Shown here piece after piece: positions 5,054-5,449 of a stretch of DNA of 5,449 nt. Source of the stretch: an uncultured Sphingomonadales bacterium. Lineage in GTDB: Bacteria > Pseudomonadota > Alphaproteobacteria > Sphingomonadales > Sphingomonadaceae. The notes beneath the pieces were generated by a model. It saw only the letters and a program-made list of their open reading frames with translations. It did not search any database and had not been told where the DNA came from. The number at the start of each line of letters is the position of its first letter. Position 1 is the first letter of the stretch. The stretch covers positions 1-5,449 of the forward strand of contig CAIPWG010000225.1 of the NCBI GenBank assembly GCA_903868655.1, read 5' to 3'. Position numbers and translations under genes: made by a program.

Positions 5054-5449
5054 TGTCCACTCTGCCTGCCACTACGGACGAAACCCTGCGCGTCGTTGAC
5101 GCGCAGGGAACTCCGCGTCAGCCCCGCGACGATTGGGCATTTCGCACGCTGTGCCTGATCGCTGTGCTGGCGATGATGGCCACGCTGATCGGGCTGGTCG
5201 GATCGCTGGTGTCGGGCGGATGGCTGGCACTTAGCCATTTCGGACTCAGCTTTTTCACCACCAGCACCTGGGATCCGGTTGCTGATCAATATGGTGCGGC
5301 CACCCCGATTGTCGGCACGCTGATCACCGCGTTTCTGGCTTTGCTGTTTGCCTTGCCCGTGGCCATTGGCGTTGCCGTTTTTCTGGTCGAAATCTGTCCG
5401 CAAGCCATTGCTCGATGGTTGGCGATTGCGGTCGAACTGTTGGCCGGCA
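5053..5449 (+). CDS. pstC: Phosphate ABC transporter permease PstC, N-terminal part (runs off right edge)
   Basis: PstC is one of the two inner-membrane permease subunits that form the phosphate channel with PstA, powered by PstB. The 132 visible residues show a hydrophilic cytoplasmic start (1-30) and a first membrane helix at about 31-55. The family signature TTSTWDPVADQYGAATPIVGTLITAF follows at 69-94. Next comes a second helix with LPVAIGVAVFLVEICP (101-116), and then the WLAIAVELLAG block that begins the transmembrane ABC permease core. The ATG overlaps the pstS stop by one base (TGATG), indicating translational coupling. Shorter PstC proteins lack most of the first 30 residues, but no better start with a ribosome binding site is seen. 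pstA, pstB, phoU and phoB are expected to the right but are outside the window. Confidence 0.95.
   Translation, partial: MSTLPATTDETLRVVDAQGTPRQPRDDWAFRTLCLIAVLAMMATLIGLVGSLVSGGWLALSHFGLSFFTTSTWDPVADQYGAATPIVGTLITAFLALLFALPVAIGVAVFLVEICPQAIARWLAIAVELLAG

Noticed and set aside
1..5449. Search for CRISPR repeats, IS ends, tRNA or rRNA genes
   Set aside because: No regularly spaced direct repeats, transposase frames with terminal inverted repeats, or tRNA/rRNA-like segments were seen by eye on either strand.

Overview
The window looks like a chromosomal segment of a moderately GC-rich alphaproteobacterium. The PstS and PstC sequences, the codon use and the style of the secreted DUF11 proteins suggest a sphingomonad (Novosphingobium, Sphingobium or Sphingopyxis type). 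That placement is inferred from protein style only and was not tested.

Layout: the left two thirds (1-3716) is a minus-strand cluster of four exported proteins, transcribed right to left. In order they are a 324-residue DUF11 protein (2742-3716), a 167-residue single-domain DUF11-like protein (2227-2730), a 368-residue DUF11 protein (1006-2112) and the first 315 residues of a probably much larger protein that runs off the left edge (1-947). All four start with a Sec-type signal peptide and are rich in Ala, Thr, Val, Gly and Ser with beta-strand patterning. Three of them share a short module directly after the signal peptide (I-x-N-T/I-A-like, then SN, then V-x-V/VD). The first two genes are tightly coupled, with 11 nt between them and the Shine-Dalgarno overlapping the upstream stop. 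The third gene is preceded by a 114-bp gap with its own likely promoter. A GC-rich hairpin separates the third gene from the fourth.

The right third is the start of a phosphate-uptake operon on the plus strand. pstS (4016-5053) is complete with all expected phosphate ligands, and pstC (5053 to the edge) overlaps it by one base in a TGATG junction. A near-consensus Pho box (3901-3918) lies about 100 bp before pstS, so this operon is very probably PhoB-controlled.

The 299-bp divergent region between the two blocks (3717-4015) holds the Pho box on the pst side. On the DUF11 side it holds two adjacent short palindromes and a -10-like hexamer. The pst half is well-known biology. The DUF11 half is the less explained part: it looks like a set of secreted or surface proteins that work together, but no enzyme, anchor or secretion partner is visible in this window, so its role cannot be named from the sequence.
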